DNA from: Oscillospiraceae bacterium
GTDB lineage: Bacteria > Bacillota > Clostridia > Oscillospirales > Oscillospiraceae
DNA length: 64,000 nucleotides
NCBI GenBank assembly: GCA_017516065.1
Contig: JAFWDQ010000015.1
Span: 1-64,000, forward strand
Reading direction: 5' to 3'
The first letter of the stretch is position 1; every line of letters starts with the position of its first letter. The translations under genes were made by a program, and so were the position numbers. Of this stretch, positions 42,581-52,901 are shown one piece after another. The notes below the pieces were generated by a model, which was not told the DNA's origin, did no database searches, and saw nothing but the letters and a program-made list of their open reading frames with translations.

Positions 42581-44455
42581 TTATTCCCCGTCGTTGTAGT
42601 AGTCCAGCAGCAGGATCTCCTTGGAGATGCTGAACCGCTCGTGAACAAGCTTTTTCTGTGCGGCGGCATAGTCCGCAGGCACCTCGTCCCGGTTGCTGTA
42701 GTAGGTCCCGTCGTACCAGCTCTCATCCTGGAAGATGACCAGACCGGGCTGGTCGGAGAACAGGTCGATACCAGCAAACCAGGCCCCGGAGGTGTCCAGA
42801 CCGAACAGATTGGCCAGGGTGGGCAGGATGTCCACGCTGGAGCAGGGCTTGTCGATCTTCTGCCCCTCCAGCTCGGAAGAGTAGATAAAGAAGGGCGTGA
42901 TCTGCAGCAGGTTGATGTCGTCGATCCCCTTGTACTGCATGACAAGCTGATCGTTCATGATGTAGTAGTTGTAGTGGTCGGAATAGAAGGCCAGAACGGT
43001 ATCATCCATCAGTCCGGCCTCCGTCAGGGCGTCCACCAGCTCCTCGATGAACAGGTCCGTCTCTCTGGCGTGGGCCATGGCCCGGATATAGATGTCGTCC
43101 TCGCCGGGGAACAGCTCCGCCATCTCGTCGTAGAAGGCCTGATCGATGAGGTTTTCGTCGGAGTAGGCGCCGTGGCCGGAGTAGGTGATGATGAAGGTAC
43201 AGAAGGGCGCGTCGTCGGTCATGTCCTCAAAGCCGTTGATGAGATAGCGGTCCATATGGATGACGTTCATGTTCATATCCGCGCCGGTGTTGTAGCGCTC
43301 GTAGCCCCAGTTGGGATGGAGCCCGCCGCGGTTGTAGATGGACCCGTCGCTGCAGTGGAAGGACTCGGCGGTGTAGCCCTCGGCCTCGAAGAGATGGGCC
43401 AGGGAGTAAGGGAAGGCGTTCACCGCGTAGGCCTCCGTGGACACCTGAGACACCGGCGGGATCAGGGCCAGATTGGCCAGGATCTCCGTGTTGAGGGTGC
43501 CGGCGGTGATATAGGCCGGGGCGTAGCGGTCCGTGAAGTCCAGACTGTTCTGCTGGAGCTCGTAGAGCGCGGGCATGGCCTTTTCGTTGAGCATATAGGT
43601 GTCGATGGCCTCCAGCTGGATGAGGATCAGATTCTTCCCCTCGAAGACGCCGGTCATGTCGTTGGGCTCCGGCTCCGGCAGGGAGTCGAACAGCTCGTCC
43701 AGATTTTTGCGCTGCTGGGCCTCGTCGTAGGCCCGGAAGCCCCAGTTGAGCCAGACGTCCCGGAAGGTGTACTGGTACAGGCCCATCTTCAGCAGACACT
43801 CTTTCGAGTCGGTGAAGTTGACGTAGGTAAAGTCGGTGGTGACGTCGGCAAACCCCTCGTCTGAGGCGGTATCCTCGGTCCTGGTCCAGATCACCGTGTC
43901 GTAGTCCCCCAGAAGGGCTTTGTGCATCTGGGCCACGCCCAGGATACCGGCGGCCAGCAGCACCGCGGCGATCACGACCCGGCTGACCCGGTAGCCCCGG
44001 CACTTCCGGGAGCAGAAATAGGCCAGCGCCATCAGCACGATGGCCCCGACGATCAGGGCGATGGCCCGCTTGGACAGAACGATATAGGACGCGTCGGCAA
44101 AGGCTGCGCCGTCGCCGGCGAAGGAGAAGTCCGCGATGCGGAAAAAGCGCTTGAACAGATTCAGGAAGATGCCGTGCGTGGCCGACAGCCCGCAGAACAG
44201 CAGGCAGAAGAAGACCATCAGGATCCGCCGGGGTTTTCTTGGCAGCAGCATCAGCACCGCGGTGAGGATCAGACACCAGCCCACGGAGAACGTCAGCGGC
44301 GTGACGTCCCACAGATCGGTGTGTCCGGCGAAGGCGTAGATGTACCGAAATCCCAGATCCAGCAGAAACAGGGACAGGAAGCTGAGGATCGGCCACAGGA
44401 TCCGGGCGATGATCTTCGGCTGCTCCTCCGGGGAGAGCTCACGTTGCTTTTTCAT
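42581..44455 (-). CDS. LTA-synthase family phosphoglycerol transferase
   Basis: 624 residues. Five N-terminal membrane helices (to residue ~200), then an extracellular sulfatase-fold domain. NLILIQLEAIDTYML holds a metal-binding Glu, YITAGTLNTE the catalytic Thr, and YSDHYNYYI the C-terminal metal-binding Asp-His. Such enzymes polymerise or add phosphoglycerol to wall glycolipids or glycans. Its ATG is 4 bp past the glyS stop with only a weak site, so it is translationally coupled to that gene. Confidence 0.9.
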   Translation of the reverse strand: MKKQRELSPEEQPKIIARILWPILSFLSLFLLDLGFRYIYAFAGHTDLWDVTPLTFSVGWCLILTAVLMLLPRKPRRILMVFFCLLFCGLSATHGIFLNLFKRFFRIADFSFAGDGAAFADASYIVLSKRAIALIVGAIVLMALAYFCSRKCRGYRVSRVVIAAVLLAAGILGVAQMHKALLGDYDTVIWTRTEDTASDEGFADVTTDFTYVNFTDSKECLLKMGLYQYTFRDVWLNWGFRAYDEAQQRKNLDELFDSLPEPEPNDMTGVFEGKNLILIQLEAIDTYMLNEKAMPALYELQQNSLDFTDRYAPAYITAGTLNTEILANLALIPPVSQVSTEAYAVNAFPYSLAHLFEAEGYTAESFHCSDGSIYNRGGLHPNWGYERYNTGADMNMNVIHMDRYLINGFEDMTDDAPFCTFIITYSGHGAYSDENLIDQAFYDEMAELFPGEDDIYIRAMAHARETDLFIEELVDALTEAGLMDDTVLAFYSDHYNYYIMNDQLVMQYKGIDDINLLQITPFFIYSSELEGQKIDKPCSSVDILPTLANLFGLDTSGAWFAGIDLFSDQPGLVIFQDESWYDGTYYSNRDEVPADYAAAQKKLVHERFSISKEILLLDYYNDGE

Positions 44456-44459
44456 GGTT

Positions 44460-45893
44460 TCAGTAAGCCAGCCTCTCCATGAGCCAGTCTCTGACCTGGT
44501 CCATGGGGATACGGACCTGCTCCATGGTATCCCGTTCCCGGATGGTGACGCAGCCGTCGCCGGCAGTCTCCCCGTCGCCCACGGTGTCGAAGTCCACGGT
44601 GATGCAGAAGGGGGTGCCGATCTCATCCTCCCGGCGGTACCGCTTGCCGATGGAGCCGGTATCGTCAAAGTCCGTCATAAAGTCCTTCGAAAGCTGCCGG
44701 TACAGCTCTTCCGCCGGCTCGGAAAGCTTCTTGGACAGGGGCAGCACGGCGCACTTGAAGGGAGCCAGAGCCGGGTGCATGCGAAGCACCACACGCACAT
44801 CGTCCTTGCCGTTCTTGTCCTGGCCCACGACCTCCTCGTCGTAGGCGTCGATGAGGAAGGCCAGCGTTACCCGGTCCGCGCCCAGAGAGGGCTCGATGAC
44901 GTAGGGGATGTAGTGCTCGCCCGCCTCCTGATCGAAATAGGTCATATCCTTGCCGGAAACGGTCTGATGCTGGGTCAGGTCGTAGTCGGTGCGGTCCGCC
45001 ACGCCCCACAGCTCGCCCCAGCCGAAGGGGAAGAGGAACTCAAAGTCAGTGGTGCCCTTGGAGTAGAAGCACAGTTCCTCCGGCTCGTGATCCCGGAGCC
45101 GCAGATTTTCCTCGTGCATGCCCAGGTCCAGCAGCCACTGGCGGCAGAAGCCGCGCCAGTACTGGAACCACTCCAGATCAGTGCCGGGCTTGCAGAAGAA
45201 CTCCAGCTCCATCTGCTCGAACTCCCGGGTCCGGAAGGTGAAGTTGCCCGGTGTGATCTCGTTGCGGAAGCTCTTGCCCACCTGACACACGCCGAAGGGC
45301 AGCTTGCGCCGGGTGGTGCGCTGGATGTTCTGGAAGTTGACGAAGATGCCCTGGGCCGTCTCCGGGCGGAGATACACGGTGTTCTTCGCGTCCTCGGTGA
45401 CGCCCTGGAAGGTCTTGAACATCAGGTTGAACTGGCGGATATCGGTGAAGTCATGCTGGCCGCAGGAGGGGCAGGGGATGGCGTGCTCCTCGATAAAGGC
45501 CTTCATCTCATCCTGAGAGAAGGCGTCCACGGCCTTGCCCAGCTCCACGCCGTTGGCCTGCGCCCATTCCTCCATGAGCTTGTCGGCCCGGAAGCGCTCC
45601 TTGCAGGCCCGGCAGTCCATAAGGGGATCGGCGAAGCTGCCCAGATGACCGGAGGCCACCCAGGTCTGGGGATTCATCAGGATGGCGGCGTCTAGGCCCA
45701 CGTTGTAGGGATTCTCCTGGACAAACTTTTTCCACCAGGCTTTTTTCACGTTGTTTTTCAGCTCTGCGCCCAGAGGACCGTAGTCCCAGGTGTTGGCGAG
45801 ACCTCCGTAGATCTCGGAGCCGGAGAAGATGAATCCCCGGTTTTTGCACAGGGCGATGATTTTTTCCATTGTTTTCTCCGCATTGGCAAGCAT
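44460..45893 (-). CDS. glyS: glycyl-tRNA synthetase (dimeric, single-chain class II)
   Basis: 477 residues, alpha2-type Gly[24 protein letters not shown] at the N-terminus and the motif-2 region [21 protein letters not shown] are diagnostic. A Cys-rich insertion (CRACKERF ... CPSCGQHDF) is probably zinc-binding. The C-terminal anticodon-binding domain starts near residue 370. GGAGGAA precedes the ATG. Confidence 0.95.
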   Translation of the reverse strand: MLANAEKTMEKIIALCKNRGFIFSGSEIYGGLANTWDYGPLGAELKNNVKKAWWKKFVQENPYNVGLDAAILMNPQTWVASGHLGSFADPLMDCRACKERFRADKLMEEWAQANGVELGKAVDAFSQDEMKAFIEEHAIPCPSCGQHDFTDIRQFNLMFKTFQGVTEDAKNTVYLRPETAQGIFVNFQNIQRTTRRKLPFGVCQVGKSFRNEITPGNFTFRTREFEQMELEFFCKPGTDLEWFQYWRGFCRQWLLDLGMHEENLRLRDHEPEELCFYSKGTTDFEFLFPFGWGELWGVADRTDYDLTQHQTVSGKDMTYFDQEAGEHYIPYVIEPSLGADRVTLAFLIDAYDEEVVGQDKNGKDDVRVVLRMHPALAPFKCAVLPLSKKLSEPAEELYRQLSKDFMTDFDDTGSIGKRYRREDEIGTPFCITVDFDTVGDGETAGDGCVTIRERDTMEQVRIPMDQVRDWLMERLAY

Positions 45894-45966
45894 AGTGGTA
45901 TTCCTCCATCCGTCTTGTATAAAATAAGCAATATACTATTATAACCGATTTTTTCGGGGAATGCAA

Positions 45967-47013
45967 TCACTCCCACGCATATCCGGCGGATTTGAACTGA
46001 TTTTCCGTTTCCGGCCCGATCCCCCGGGCGGCGTCCACGTGATATACGGTCCCTTCGGCGTCGGTGACGGCGTTCCAGACCCAGGCCGTGCCGCCCAGGG
46101 TACCCCGGATCACGGCGCACTCGATCCCCTGGGCCCGGCACAGACAGGCAAAAGCCAGAGCAAAGCTCTCGTCGGACCCGCCGCCGCCGCACAGGGCGTC
46201 CCAGGCGGAGGCACAGAAGGGGGGCGTACCCTCCGGTGCGGCATAGGCTGCGTTCCCGTACAGACTCTGGCAGAGAGTCCGGGCCTTCTCCGCCGCGCTG
46301 CCCTCCGCAGTGACGGACCGGACCTGAGCACGCAGCTCCGCCTGCCGGGCGGCGAGCGCCTCCGTGTCCTGGCCGTAGTCGAAGGTGAGCGCCAGGATGC
46401 GGTTGGAGCCCTCCTCCGGATAGAATTCCACCGTAACGCTCTGCAGACCCAGAGCGGACATGGGCTGTTCCTCATAGGCCTGCCGGACCAGAGCCTCGAT
46501 GGCGGCCCGGTCGCCGGTGTAGTAGGTGGTGTTCAGCGTCAGGGTGGTGCGGAAGGCGGCCAGAGCCTCCGACAGGGCCTGCCGGACGCCATAGGTGCCC
46601 ACGGCGTTCCGGAGAGTGCCCATCTCCTCTTCCGTGTGGAGATAGCGGATGGTAAAGGCAGCTTCATAATAGGAGACGATCCGCACCACGTCGAAGGAGA
46701 TGTCCTCCACGGCGTAGATACCCAGGGGCTCCGTCTCCGTGATTTCTTCACAGGCGGCCCGGATCAGCTCCGTGGGGTCCTCCTCCGGCCACACCAGCTG
46801 GATGGAGCAGTCCTCCTCATGGCGGGCGATACAGGACAGCAGCGCGCCGACAAGGGACTCAAAGCTGTCCGCCGACAGGGCGTTTTCCGCCGCCCCGGCG
46901 TTGGAGACATGGGGAGCTTCCACCGAGTAGGTGCGGCCCAGAATAGGGGCGCAGCCGGACAGGGAGACCAGCAGCGCCGCTGTAAGGGAGAGACAGAACA
47001 GGATCCGTTTCAT
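45967..47013 (-). CDS. lipoprotein with degenerate transglutaminase-like domain
   Basis: 348 residues. Signal peptide with lipobox LVSLSGC (lipid Cys ~21). The C-terminal ~100 residues have the transglutaminase-like outline (FALAFACLCRAQGIECAVIRGTLGG ... AWVWNAV ... VYHVDAARG), but the nucleophile Cys position reads GGSDESF and the His of the usual HxWN is Val, leaving only the Asp. It is therefore probably a non-catalytic binding protein at the cell surface. Between glyS and the yitT gene on the same strand. Confidence 0.75.
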   Translation of the reverse strand: MKRILFCLSLTAALLVSLSGCAPILGRTYSVEAPHVSNAGAAENALSADSFESLVGALLSCIARHEEDCSIQLVWPEEDPTELIRAACEEITETEPLGIYAVEDISFDVVRIVSYYEAAFTIRYLHTEEEMGTLRNAVGTYGVRQALSEALAAFRTTLTLNTTYYTGDRAAIEALVRQAYEEQPMSALGLQSVTVEFYPEEGSNRILALTFDYGQDTEALAARQAELRAQVRSVTAEGSAAEKARTLCQSLYGNAAYAAPEGTPPFCASAWDALCGGGGSDESFALAFACLCRAQGIECAVIRGTLGGTAWVWNAVTDAEGTVYHVDAARGIGPETENQFKSAGYAWE

Positions 47014-47046
47014 CGCGTTGGTCCTCCTTCCGGCGTTTTCAGCGTA

Positions 47047-47931
47047 TTACCAGCTGTCGGATTTATAGCGGTCGAAGCCCCGGCCGAAGACCTCCTTTGC
47101 CTCGCAGACGATGATGAAGGCGTCCACGTCGATCTCCTTGACCAGATTTTTCAGCGCCACGATCTGATTGCGCTTGATCGCGCACATCAGCACCGTGTGG
47201 GGCTGGCCGGTGTAGCCGCCGGTGCCGGGGATCAGGGTCACGCCCCGGGACAGATCCTGGGTGATGGCCCGGGCGATGTCCGTGGTATGCTCCATACTGA
47301 TGATATAAGCCAGCCTGGCCCGGCTGGCGCCGTAGAGCACCGTGTCGATGACCAGGGAGGAGATATAGAGGGCGACGATGCCGTACAGCGCGCTGTTGAC
47401 GTTGCGCACCACCACGGCCACCACGGCGATGGCGGCCAGGTCTGCAAACAGCTGCAGCGTTCCCATGGAGACCCAGGGCGTCTTGCGCTTGATGAGCCGG
47501 GCCAGGATGGTGGTGCCGCCGGTGGTGGCGTTCTGCCGCATGAGCAGGCCGCTGGAGAAGCCCAGCAGCACGCCGCCGTAGATGCTGGCCAGCAGGGGAT
47601 CCATGGGCGGGAAGGTATGGAACAGCGCTATGAGATCGATAAAAACAGAGCTGACAGCCATGGTGAACAGGGACAGCAGCAGAAAACCGCCGCCCAGATA
47701 TTTCCATGCCAGGATGAACAGCGGGACATTGAAAATGATCACCAGCACGCCCACGGGCAGAAGCCCGAGTACTGCGTGGATGGCCTGGGCAAAACCCGTG
47801 ATGCCGCCGTAGGCGATCTGGTTTGCCTCGTAAAAGCAGTTGAAGCTGAATGCGTAGAGGATGCAGGCGAGAACGATGATCACGATACGCCTGACCTCAC
47901 GGGCGGCGGTTTCCCTGGAGGGAAGTGCCAT
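47047..47931 (-). CDS. YitT family membrane protein (DUF161/DUF2179)
   Basis: 294 residues. Five or six helices in two repeats (NQIAYGGITGFAQAIH; RQNATTGGTTILARL) followed by a C-terminal cytoplasmic DUF2179 domain (TLIPGTGGYTG ... VDAFIIVCEAKEVFGRGF). AAAGGAG precedes the ATG at 47931. The family is thought to be transporters; function is unknown. Confidence 0.9.
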   Translation of the reverse strand: MALPSRETAAREVRRIVIIVLACILYAFSFNCFYEANQIAYGGITGFAQAIHAVLGLLPVGVLVIIFNVPLFILAWKYLGGGFLLLSLFTMAVSSVFIDLIALFHTFPPMDPLLASIYGGVLLGFSSGLLMRQNATTGGTTILARLIKRKTPWVSMGTLQLFADLAAIAVVAVVVRNVNSALYGIVALYISSLVIDTVLYGASRARLAYIISMEHTTDIARAITQDLSRGVTLIPGTGGYTGQPHTVLMCAIKRNQIVALKNLVKEIDVDAFIIVCEAKEVFGRGFDRYKSDSW

Positions 47932-47989
47932 GGAAGACTCCTTTCTCAGAACTGCTGCGATGATCGCAGGTGGAAGCGGCAGAGACGGG

Positions 47990-50227
47990 TCAATCCAGCA
48001 GATCCAGCTGCTGTTCGCCCCGGTCCTCGGGCTTGAGCAGAGCACCGGCGGCGGGGATGTTGCGGACCCGATAGCGGGAGCGGTTGACGACGGCGGTGTC
48101 GTCGGCGAAGGATACGGACGCCAGCCGGTACTTTGTCTTGAGGTTCATCACCGTCACGCCCTGGGCGGTCCGGGTGGCCTTCAGCGCCACGGCGGAGGAG
48201 TTCACCAGCAGGGCCCGGCCTTCGGTGGAGAACAGCGCCACCTCCCGGTCCTCCGTCAGGTGCAGGGCTCCGGCCAGAGGGCTCTTGTCGGAGTAAGCGC
48301 CGGTGAGACGCTTGCGTCGGGTCTGGGTCTGGTAGCAGGACAGGGCGATCCGGGCGGCCTTGCCGTTTTCAAAGCAGAACAGGATACTGCCGGCCCAGTC
48401 CCCGGGCAGACAGGCGAAGCGGACCCGCTCCCCCTCGTCCATGCCCAGCTTGGCCGGGAGATAGTCGCCCAGAACGCTGGCCTTTGTGTCCTCAAAATCC
48501 GCCAGTCTTGTCTTGTAGCACTGCTGACGGTCGGTGAAGACCAGCAGCTCGTCGGCGTTGGAGGCCTCGGCGGTGAAGGCCAGCTCGTCCCCCTCCTTGT
48601 ATTTCTGATTCCCGCTCATCCGCAGGGACTGGGGGGTGATTTTCTTGAAATACCCCTCCCGGGACAGGAACACGTGGACGGGATAGTCCGGGATCGTCTC
48701 CTCCACATCCGGGAGGGCGCCGCCGGTGACGATGCCGGTACGCCGGGGCACGGCGTATTTCTTTTCCACCGCCGCCAGCTCCTTGGCGATGAGTTTGCGG
48801 ATGCGGGCGGGCCGGTTGACCAGATCCGTCAGGTCCGCGATCTCGTTTTCCAGATCCTCCGTCTCGGTGAGGCGCTTGAGGATATACTCCTTGTTGATGT
48901 TGCGCAGCTTGATCTCCGCCACGAACTCCGCCTGGGTCTCGTCGATGCCGAAGCCGGCCATGAGATTGGGGATGACGGCGGCGTCCTCCTCCGTCTCCCG
49001 GATGATGCGGATGGCCCGGTCGATGTCCAGCAGGATCTCGCCCAGACCCAGGAGCAGGTGCAGACGGGACTTCTTCTTCTGGAGCTGGAACCAGACCCTC
49101 CGGCGGATGCAGTCCACCCGCCAGGCGGTCCACTCCTCCAGGATCTCACGCACGCCCAGGACCCGGGGGGTGCCGTTGATGAGGATATTGAAGTTGCACG
49201 ACAGGGAGTCCTGCAGGGGCGTGAGCTTGAACAGCTTCTGCATCAGCGCCTCCGGGTCCGTACCGCGCTTAAGGTCAATGGCCAGCTTCAGACCGGACAG
49301 GTCCGTCTCGTCCCGGACGTCTGCGATCTCCTTGAGCTTCCCGGCCTTGATCAGGTCGGCGGTCTTGTCCATGACCGCCTCCACTGTGGTGGAGTAGGGC
49401 AGCTCATAGACCTCGATGAGATTGTCGGATTTCACGTAGCGCCACCGGGCCCGGACCACCACGGGTCCCCGGCCGGTGCGGTAGATGTCCTCCAGGGCCG
49501 TTTCATCTGCCAGCAGCTCGCCGCCGGTGGGGAAGTCCGGCCCCAGCAGGGTCTCGGTGAGATCGCAGTTCGGATCCTTCAGATAGGCGATGGCCGTCCG
49601 GCAGACCTCCCCGAGGTTGAAGCCACAGAGCATGGAGGCCATGCCCACGGCGATGCCCTGATTGGCGGACACCAGCACGTTGGGGTAGGAGGTGGGCAGC
49701 AGGGTCGGCTCCTTCATGGTGCTGTCGTAGTTGTCCACGAAGTCCACGGCGTCCTGATCAATGTCCCGGAACAGCTCCGCGCAGATACCGGCCAGCTTCA
49801 CCTCGGTGTAGCGGGAGGCGGCGCAGGCCATATCCCGGGAGAAGACCTTGCCGAAGTTGCCCTTGGAGTCCACCAGGGGGTGCAGCAGGGCCTCGTAGCC
49901 CTGGGACAGCCGCACCATGGTGTCGTAGATGGCGGCGTCGCCGTGGGGATTGAGGCGCATGGTCTGACCCACCACGTTGGCGGATTTGGTGCGCTTGCCG
50001 GTGAGCAGCCCCATCTTGTACATGGTGTACAGCAGCTTCCGGTGGGAGGGCTTGAAGCCGTCGATCTCCGGGATGGCCCGGGAGACGATGACGCTCATGG
50101 CGTAGGGCATGTAGTTGATCTCCAGGGTCTCGGTGATGGGCTGCTCCACCACCTGAGCCTGGAGGCCCATGACGTTGGGGTTGACGGGATGCGTCCTGCC
50201 CTCCTCGGGCTTCTTTTTCTTCGCCAT
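47990..50227 (-). CDS. type IIA topoisomerase subunit A (ParC/GyrA-like)
   Basis: 745 residues. Breakage-reunion domain with AASRYTEVKLA holding the catalytic Tyr near residue 140, the helix-turn-helix NPHGDAAIYDTMVRL, and a short C-terminal beta-pinwheel region without an obvious GyrA-box. This suits decatenating ParC-type enzymes or the secondary topoisomerase pair of Clostridia more than gyrase. It follows the B subunit gene after an unusually long 513-bp spacer. Confidence 0.9.
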   Translation of the reverse strand: MAKKKKPEEGRTHPVNPNVMGLQAQVVEQPITETLEINYMPYAMSVIVSRAIPEIDGFKPSHRKLLYTMYKMGLLTGKRTKSANVVGQTMRLNPHGDAAIYDTMVRLSQGYEALLHPLVDSKGNFGKVFSRDMACAASRYTEVKLAGICAELFRDIDQDAVDFVDNYDSTMKEPTLLPTSYPNVLVSANQGIAVGMASMLCGFNLGEVCRTAIAYLKDPNCDLTETLLGPDFPTGGELLADETALEDIYRTGRGPVVVRARWRYVKSDNLIEVYELPYSTTVEAVMDKTADLIKAGKLKEIADVRDETDLSGLKLAIDLKRGTDPEALMQKLFKLTPLQDSLSCNFNILINGTPRVLGVREILEEWTAWRVDCIRRRVWFQLQKKKSRLHLLLGLGEILLDIDRAIRIIRETEEDAAVIPNLMAGFGIDETQAEFVAEIKLRNINKEYILKRLTETEDLENEIADLTDLVNRPARIRKLIAKELAAVEKKYAVPRRTGIVTGGALPDVEETIPDYPVHVFLSREGYFKKITPQSLRMSGNQKYKEGDELAFTAEASNADELLVFTDRQQCYKTRLADFEDTKASVLGDYLPAKLGMDEGERVRFACLPGDWAGSILFCFENGKAARIALSCYQTQTRRKRLTGAYSDKSPLAGALHLTEDREVALFSTEGRALLVNSSAVALKATRTAQGVTVMNLKTKYRLASVSFADDTAVVNRSRYRVRNIPAAGALLKPEDRGEQQLDLLD

Positions 50228-50740
50228 CGCTTTACTTCCTCTTTAAATAAAGTCAAACTTGTCAAAACGCAATAATAACTTGAACTTGCTTTTTCGTAAG
50301 ATTTTTCCGCCGACGCTCCCCCTGCACTGAGCCCTCCGGGCGGGGGAACGGGCCTCGGCGGGTACAAATCGGCGGATGGTCCGCGCCACCCGCCGCAAGA
50401 GTGCGCCAGCACGGGTGGGTTGCACCGGACAATGCAGGGCTCTGCCGACCGGGGGGGTGAGAGGCAGAGACTGCCCTGTCATAAGGGAGAGGATTCCACA
50501 AGGAGGACCCCATGGCAAGGGGGCCTCCTTTGGCGCGTTCTTTGGTGACTTTCTGTCGCGCACAGAAAGTCACCCGCCGGAGGCGCGCCCTTTAAAAAAC
50601 TTTCGTCCTTCTCCGCAGTCAAATAGAAACGATCCCCGCCGGGAGGGCCGTTCCTGAAATTTTCTCGTTCCCCTCCGCAGTCAAACAGAACGGATAATCT
50701 CTCCAAACCGGACCCGCTTCACCGGACTCCGGTCAGCAAC
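50228..50740. repeat. repeat-filled spacer between topoisomerase B and A genes
   Basis: No gene. It holds a perfect 13-bp inverted repeat GGTGACTTTCTGT/ACAGAAAGTCACC (50544-50556/50562-50574), an AAGGAGG/CCTCCTT dyad (~50500-50528), two copies of a CCGCAGTCAAAYAGAA(A)CG unit near 50613 and 50676, each preceded by a TTCGT(C/T)CYTC-like stretch, and a GC-rich block 50310-50460 with several short dyads. The CCGCAGTCAAACAGA unit also occurs at 13881. This looks like a mosaic of interspersed intergenic repeats rather than a leader. Confidence 0.65.
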
Positions 50741-52729
50741 TCACGAGATGTCCGCAAGGTCCAGGAAGCGGTAGCCCTCCTGGGCGATGTAGTCCTTGCG
50801 CCCCGCCAGGTTGTCCCCCAGCAGCAGGTCGAACATGGCGGCGGAGCGCTCCGCCGCCTCCGGCATGACCCGGATCAGCCGCCGGGTCTCCGGATTCATG
50901 GTGGTCAGCCACATCATATCCGGCTCGTTCTCGCCCAGGCCCTTGGAGCGCTGGAGGTCGTACTTCGCGTCCCCCAGCTGGGCGAGGATCTCCGTCTTCT
51001 CCCGCTCGGTATAGGCAAACCAGGTCTTGCCCCCGGAGTTGATCTCAAACAGGGGAGATTCGGCGATATAGACGTAGCCCTCGTTGATGAGGGTGGGGGT
51101 GAGCCGGTAGAGCATGGTCAGGATCAGGGTGCGGATCTGGAAGCCGTCCACATCGGCGTCGGTGCAGATGATGATCCGGGCCCAGCGCAGCTTGTCCAGC
51201 TGGAAGGAGGACAGCTCCTTGTTCTTCTTCGTGTCCGTCTCCACGCCGCAGCCCAGGACCTTGATCAGGTCGGTGATGATCTCGCTTTTGAAGATGCGGG
51301 CATAGTCGGCCTTCAGGCAGTTGAGGATCTTGCCCCGCACCGGCATGATGCCCTGGAACTCCGCGTCCCGGGACAGCTTGCAGGCGCCCAGAGCGGAGTC
51401 GCCCTCTACGATATACAGCTCCCGGCGGCCCACGTCCCGGGTCCGGCAGTCCACGAATTTCTGGATGCGGTTGGCGATGTCCACACTGCCGGAGAGCTTC
51501 TTTTTCAGATTCAGACGGGTCCGCTCGGCGGACTCCCGGCTGCGCTTGTTCACCAGGATCTGCTCGGCCATTTTCTCCGCGGCGGCGTGGTCCTCGATGA
51601 AGTAGATCTCCAGCTGAGAGCGGAGGAAGTCCGTCATGGACTCCTGGATGAACCGGTTGGTGACAGCCTTCTTCGTCTGGTTCTCATAGGAGGTCAGGGT
51701 GGAGAAATTATTGGAGACGAAGATCAGGCAGTCCTGAATGTCAGGGAAGGTGATCTTGCTCTCGTTTTTCTGATATTTGTTGTTCTGCCGCAGATAAGCG
51801 TCCACGGCGGAGACGAAGGCGGAGCGCAGGGCCTTGTCCGGGGCGCCGCCGTGCTCCAGGAAGGAGGAGTTGTGGTAGTGCTCCACCCGGCTGACCGTGT
51901 TGGAGAAGCACAGGGCGCAGGACAGCCGCACCTTGTACTCCGGCTTGTCCTCCCGGTCCCGTCCCCGGCGCTCCGTCTGGAAGAAGACAGGGGCAGTGAG
52001 GCTCTGCTCCCCGGCGATCTCCGAGACATAGTCCATGATGCCGCGCTCGTAGTGGAAGTCCTCGCTCTGGAAACGGGTGCCCTGCTGGACCCGGAGCCGG
52101 AAGGTCACGTTTTCATTGACCACCGCCTGCCGCTTCAGTGTCTCGGTAAAATACTCCGGCGGGATGTCGATCTCCGTAAAGACGTCCCGGTCCGGCAGCC
52201 AGCGGATCCGGGTGCCGGTCTTCTTGCCCCTGTCCGTGGGGACGCTGGACAGGCCTCCCACGTTCTCGCCCCGCTCGAAGTGGAGGTCGAACTTCTGCCC
52301 GTCCCGCCAGACGGTGACGTCCATCCACCGGGAGGCGTACTGGGTGGCGCAGGAGCCCAGACCGTTGAGACCCAGGGCGTATTCGTAGTTATCCGTCTCG
52401 TTGTTCCGGTATTTTCCGCCGGCGTAGAGCTCGCAGAAGACCAGCTCCCAGTTGTAGCGGCCCTCCGTCTCGTTCCAGTCCAGAGGACAGCCCCGGCCCT
52501 GATCCTCCACCTCGATGGAGCCGTCCTCATAGCGGGTGAGGACGATCAGCGTGCCGTAACCCTCCCGGGCCTCGTCCACGGCGTTGGAGAGGATCTCAAA
52601 GACGGCGTGTTCACAGCCCTCCAGACCGTCCGAGCCGAAAATGACCCCGGGGCGCTTCCGTACCCGGTCAGCGCCCTTGAGAGCCGATATGCTGTCGTTT
52701 CCGTAGTCCCGTCCCGTGGTTTTTCCCAT
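50741..52729 (-). CDS. type IIA topoisomerase subunit B (ParE/GyrB-like)
   Basis: 662 residues. GHKL ATPase motifs: ILSNAVDEAREG (Mg-binding), QGRGCPLDW and GLNGLGSCATQYAS; transducer domain; TOPRIM with EGDSALGACKL and DADVDGFQIRTL. The C-terminal domain is of ordinary length. Partner of the downstream subunit A. The AT-rich region 52740-52800 upstream should hold its promoter. Confidence 0.92.
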   Translation of the reverse strand: MGKTTGRDYGNDSISALKGADRVRKRPGVIFGSDGLEGCEHAVFEILSNAVDEAREGYGTLIVLTRYEDGSIEVEDQGRGCPLDWNETEGRYNWELVFCELYAGGKYRNNETDNYEYALGLNGLGSCATQYASRWMDVTVWRDGQKFDLHFERGENVGGLSSVPTDRGKKTGTRIRWLPDRDVFTEIDIPPEYFTETLKRQAVVNENVTFRLRVQQGTRFQSEDFHYERGIMDYVSEIAGEQSLTAPVFFQTERRGRDREDKPEYKVRLSCALCFSNTVSRVEHYHNSSFLEHGGAPDKALRSAFVSAVDAYLRQNNKYQKNESKITFPDIQDCLIFVSNNFSTLTSYENQTKKAVTNRFIQESMTDFLRSQLEIYFIEDHAAAEKMAEQILVNKRSRESAERTRLNLKKKLSGSVDIANRIQKFVDCRTRDVGRRELYIVEGDSALGACKLSRDAEFQGIMPVRGKILNCLKADYARIFKSEIITDLIKVLGCGVETDTKKNKELSSFQLDKLRWARIIICTDADVDGFQIRTLILTMLYRLTPTLINEGYVYIAESPLFEINSGGKTWFAYTEREKTEILAQLGDAKYDLQRSKGLGENEPDMMWLTTMNPETRRLIRVMPEAAERSAAMFDLLLGDNLAGRKDYIAQEGYRFLDLADIS

Positions 52730-52863
52730 GCCGTTCTCCCTCGTTATACATCATATTGCGTATTGCCAATATTTATAATCAATATATTATATCTTTCCTG
52801 CCGAATCTTGTCAATATTCCGAAATCGGCGGGTAGGGGCTGAAAAATCTGCCGCCGGGGGCCG

Positions 52864-52892
52864 TTGTAGTTCCCCGAAAGATATGATAGAAT
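52864..52892 (+). promoter_or_regulatory. promoter of the TlpA-CxxC-NapH operon
   Basis: TTGTAG (52864-52869), 17-nt spacer, TAGAAT (52887-52892), start near 52899. Confidence 0.6.
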
Positions 52893-52901
52893 AGCAACAA
52901 T

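Noticed and set aside
42581..44668. 695-codon version of the LTA-synthase-like gene
   Set aside because: The first 71 codons lie inside glyS in another frame. The hydrophobic N-terminus starts properly at ATG 44455.
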